10,125 bases of DNA from Auxenochlorella pyrenoidosa (lineage: Eukaryota > Chlorophyta > Trebouxiophyceae > Chlorellales > Chlorellaceae): contig KQ481995.1 of the NCBI GenBank assembly GCA_001430745.1, positions 3,273 through 13,397 of the forward strand, read 5' to 3'. This document shows positions 7,876 to 10,125 of this stretch, piece after piece (within the stretch, counting starts at the first letter, position 1; each line of letters begins with the position of its first letter). Below the pieces are notes generated by a model. It had not been told where the DNA came from. It searched no databases and was given only the letters and a program-made list of their open reading frames with translations. The translations under genes were made by a program, and so were the position numbers.

Positions 7876-9050
7876 AGTGTGCAGCAAGACACTGGGCAGA
7901 TCTTGCAGCTGCATGCTCGGCAACTCTTGCAGCCTCCTGGCCTGGCCCGAGCACTCGTGGGCTGGCCGCCAGGTCTGCGCCAGATGCGCAGGCCCCAGCG
8001 CGGAACAGCATCCATGCACTGTTGAAAATCCAGAGCCCTTTGCATTGCGCTGTCCCACTAGTGGCACAGTGCGGGGCAGCGGCATGAATGCCTGCATTCA
8101 GTCCGGTGGGTTCAGCAGGCAGTGGACCTGGCGGCAGAGCGGTGGTGGTAAGAGGGCAGCTCGCCAGATTTGCCTGCCGATGCAGCCTGAGTGCTCCGAT
8201 CGTGCATACTCTGATCGTTGCAAAAGAGGCAACGCGGCGACTGAACAAGGCAAGCCCTCTTCTTGTCGCTCGGTGAATGGAGAGCTCCCGGATCCTGAAC
8301 GAGGGAGGCGATCGCTGCCGGGAGCTAGGAATGGAGCAGAAGTGCAAGGAGGCCCGCCCTATTGCGCTGCCACTGCATTGGCTCGTGCTGCGGCCCTGCT
8401 CTGCCGTCCCCCCTGTCTCTTTGCGCTGGCCAATCGGTTGATGGGTCGACATTGAAACCCGGACTAGCGTGCAGCAGCTGCAGGGGCAGCGTACACCTGC
8501 AGGCGCAGAGAGGTCTGCGTCCCTTGCTGTGGAGGAGCGCACAGCGCAGCAGCAGGTGGGGCGCAGCGATTGCTTGTATTTTGGGGGGCTTGCTGTCCTC
8601 GCCAGCGCGCGGCATGACTGCCCGACCTTTTTGGACGTGATCAGCGGCTCCGGGCAGCCTCCAGGTTGCGGCTGGCGTTCGGCACTCGTCCCAGCCCTGC
8701 CGGGGCAGCTGACAGCCCGCTCCAGCCTCGGGCGGCACCCTCATCGGCCCTGTCTTCCGCCTTGTTGCTGGCTCGCGGCTTTAGGTGGAGAAGCAGCGCA
8801 GATCAGAGGAGGGCAAGGATACAGCTGCAAGGCAGCCCACAGTCTAGAGCACAGACGCCTATGCTGCCGGCCCGCTGCCGTCACCGTAGCCCTCCCCTGC
8901 TCGTCCTTGGCCTCAACAGCCCGTCTCGTGTGCCTTCTTCCTCACACGTGTCACACGTGTCACCATCTCATCCGAATTGTGTCCTTACCAGCTCGAAGCA
9001 GCCAGGCCCACCACCCTTGGCCGCCCGCCTCCCCGCCTGCTGCTGCAGCC
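7876..9050. other. Intergenic region: HDAC 3' flank and promoter side of the zinc-module gene
   Basis: I find no exon here that I can support. Long open frames on both strands are compositionally typical of GC-rich non-coding DNA and contain no recognisable domain. It should hold the 3' UTR of the HDAC gene; I did not find the TGTAA poly(A) signal common in green algae. Visible elements are CCAAT boxes at 8430-8434 (plus) and 8377-8381 (minus), a 6-bp stem CGTTGC/GCAACG around 8217-8235, and paired CACGTG motifs at 8945-8959. A 5' exon of the next gene could be hidden here. Confidence 0.5.
8944..8960 (+). promoter_or_regulatory. Two tandem ACACGTGT (CACGTG, G-box/E-box) palindromes
   Basis: CACGTG occurs at 8945-8950 and 8954-8959, each within ACACGTGT and spaced 9 bp apart as a direct repeat of TCACACGTG. 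They lie about 90-105 bp upstream of the ATG at 9051. CACGTG is the core site of plant bHLH and bZIP factors; regulation of this gene is inferred from position. Confidence 0.45.
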
Positions 9051-10125
9051 ATGCCGCTCGTCCGAGGCAGCAAGGCCACCCCGGCAATCGTGTCTTGGAG
9101 CGGGGACTGGCGGTGCTCATGCGGCAGCACGCTGAAGCTCTGGTGCGCAGGGCCGCGGAGGACTGCCCGCGCCAGGGGCGACCTGCGCCGGCCCCGCAGC
9201 AGCGCTGCCCGCACTGCCGAGCCGCCGTGCCCCGTACCCACTCCCGGCTGCTGCCCTTGCTGCCTTGACTGTGTCATGCAGGGACAACTGCACGTGCGGC
9301 CAGCCGTCTCCTTGTCGGGAGTACGTGCGCGGCAACTGCCTGCTGCCAAAGTGCCGGTGCGTCGCTGGTGCCCGGGCTGGGTGTCATGCGCGTGGCGCGC
9401 TGCACGCCAGCACGCACGGGGTGGCGAGCAGCGGCAGCAGCATTGGCTGGCCTCGGGGCTTCGAGATGGCCTGCAAGGCACACAGCCGAAAGCTGTGCTG
9501 CGCCCCCGGCATGCGGCAGACCTGCCATCGGCTCACCCTGCCCTCACTGCTCACCCCAACCTTGCAGCTTCCCGCATCCACCCTTCAAGATCCCTGATCA
9601 CCTCCCCAAGCCGGCGGACCCCATTGCCAACCCGCCGGCAGCAGCAGCCAAGCAGAAGGCGGCAGCGCAGGCGGCAGCTGCAGCGCTGGCTGCGGAGCAA
9701 GCAGGGCCCAAGGAGATGGCCATTGTGACCTGGCTGGGCCACTGGCAGTGCGACTGCGGCAAGGTGCACAAGCTGTGGGACAGCTGCAAGTGCGGGCAGG
9801 CGCCGCCGTGCCGCGAGTGGGTGCGCGGCCAGTGCAGCATCTCCAAGTGCCGCTTTCCGCACCCGCCGTTCGCCATCCCGGCAAACCTGCCCAAGCCGGA
9901 CGACCCCATCGCAAACCCCACGCCGGAGCAGCTGACCTGGAGCAGGGAGCACCTGGCTTCCAGCGGCAGCAGCAGCCGGCCAGCCGGCGCAGTCAACGGC
10001 AAGGCCGGCAGCAGCGGCGACAGCACACCCGTGGGCCCCGGCAGCGACGCAGGCGCGGGCAACGGCACGGCAGACAAGGCTGCGCAGCCGCCGCCGCCGC
10101 CCTCCGCCATCACGCAGCCGGGTGT
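9051..10125 (+). CDS. Tandem zinc-module protein (CxC-x9-CxC plus CCCH), 5' part
   Basis: Partial gene running off the right edge; not a family I can name. Exons are 9051-9142, 9282-9356 and 9568 to beyond 10125. Phases agree: TG|GTGCGC to CAG|G completes Trp31, and CG|GTGCGT to CAG|C completes Arg56. The ATG at 9051 (GCAGCC ATG CC) is the first in its frame. Two 67-residue modules at 12-78 and 107-173 are 46/67 identical. Each holds W-x-C-x-C-G, KLWD-x-C-x-C-GQ, PCRE-x-VRG-x-C-x4-CRFPHPPF and LPKP-x-DPIANP. The Cys spacing is CxC-x9-CxC, then C-x7-C-x4-C-x3-H, the latter a CCCH-type finger as in RNA-binding proteins. The first half, with its leading W-x-C, recalls a RanBP2-type finger with tightened spacing. 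An Ala/Lys/Gln-rich, probably helical linker joins the modules, and a Ser/Gly/Pro-rich stretch follows. An RNA-binding role is inferred from the CCCH half only. Confidence 0.82.
9084..9637 (+). other. Zinc module copy 1, interrupted by two introns
   Basis: Residues 12-78, spread over three exons with introns 9143-9281 and 9357-9567. Candidate ligands are C22, C24, C34, C36, then C42, C50, C55 and H59. The His seen in copy 2's HKLWD is Leu here (LKLWD), so that residue is unlikely to be a metal ligand. Confidence 0.8.
9719..9919 (+). other. Zinc module copy 2, uninterrupted
   Basis: Residues 107-173 in a single exon. Candidate ligands are C117, C119, C129, C131, then C137, C145, C150 and H154, in exactly the spacing of copy 1. 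The introns that cut copy 1 have no counterpart here. Confidence 0.82.

Noticed and set aside
7598..8542. 314-codon open frame on the minus strand
   Set aside because: It has no recognisable domain, is rich in Arg/Cys/Ala as expected from GC-rich non-coding DNA, and overlaps the phase-consistent exons 21-22 of the HDAC gene.
8445..8555. Codon-like stretch ending in CAG|GTGGGG, possible 5' exon of the zinc-module gene
   Set aside because: It has no in-frame ATG, no clear acceptor, and its phase-0 donor does not fit the CAG|CC acceptor before 9051.
8469..9728. Single 419-codon open frame on the plus strand across the zinc-module gene
   Set aside because: It starts without ATG. It agrees with the module only for exon 1 (9051-9142); beyond that the conserved reading requires splicing into other frames.
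1..10125. tRNA, rRNA, CRISPR arrays, transposons
   Set aside because: I looked on both strands and found no cloverleaf, spaced repeats, terminal repeats or transposase-like protein.

Overview
The window looks like nuclear DNA of a green alga, most likely a Chlorella-like trebouxiophyte. It is very GC-rich, the genes are split into many short exons, introns are about 130-390 bp with GT/GC...AG ends, and the main product is a plant-type class I histone deacetylase. I cannot assign a species.

Layout. (1) 1-931, minus strand: the 5' part of a gene running off the left edge, three inferred exons. It reads as a two-stage chloroplast/thylakoid targeting sequence followed by a coiled coil. (2) 932-1495: a 564-bp divergent promoter region. 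(3) 1496-7875, plus strand: a complete class I (RPD3/HDAC1-type) histone deacetylase, reconstructed as 22 exons whose phases all agree, giving 592 residues. After the catalytic domain come an acidic/Ala-rich segment, a Ser/Gly-rich linker and, in the last three exons, a GATA-type zinc finger with a Gly/Ser-rich tail. (4) 7876-9050: about 1.2 kb with no gene I can support. (5) 9051-10125, plus strand: the 5' part of a gene for a Cys-rich zinc protein with two tandem copies of a 67-residue module, running off the right edge.

Three things stand out. The HDAC appears fused in cis to a GATA finger, a domain that animals place on HDAC partner subunits (MTA and p66/GATAD2 in NuRD). Introns 7, 8 and 17 of this gene, which are its three longest, carry extra copies of the 3' splice site plus the first ~25 bases of the following exon. 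Each extra copy would truncate the enzyme if used. The right-hand gene has a composite module (a CxC-x9-CxC half joined to a C-x7-C-x4-C-x3-H finger) that I cannot place in a named family; its first copy is cut by two introns and its second by none.

The three genes share no obvious pathway. The HDAC and the zinc-module protein are probably nuclear or RNA/DNA-associated, and the left gene is plastid-directed. All gene models come from reading the sequence, without transcripts.
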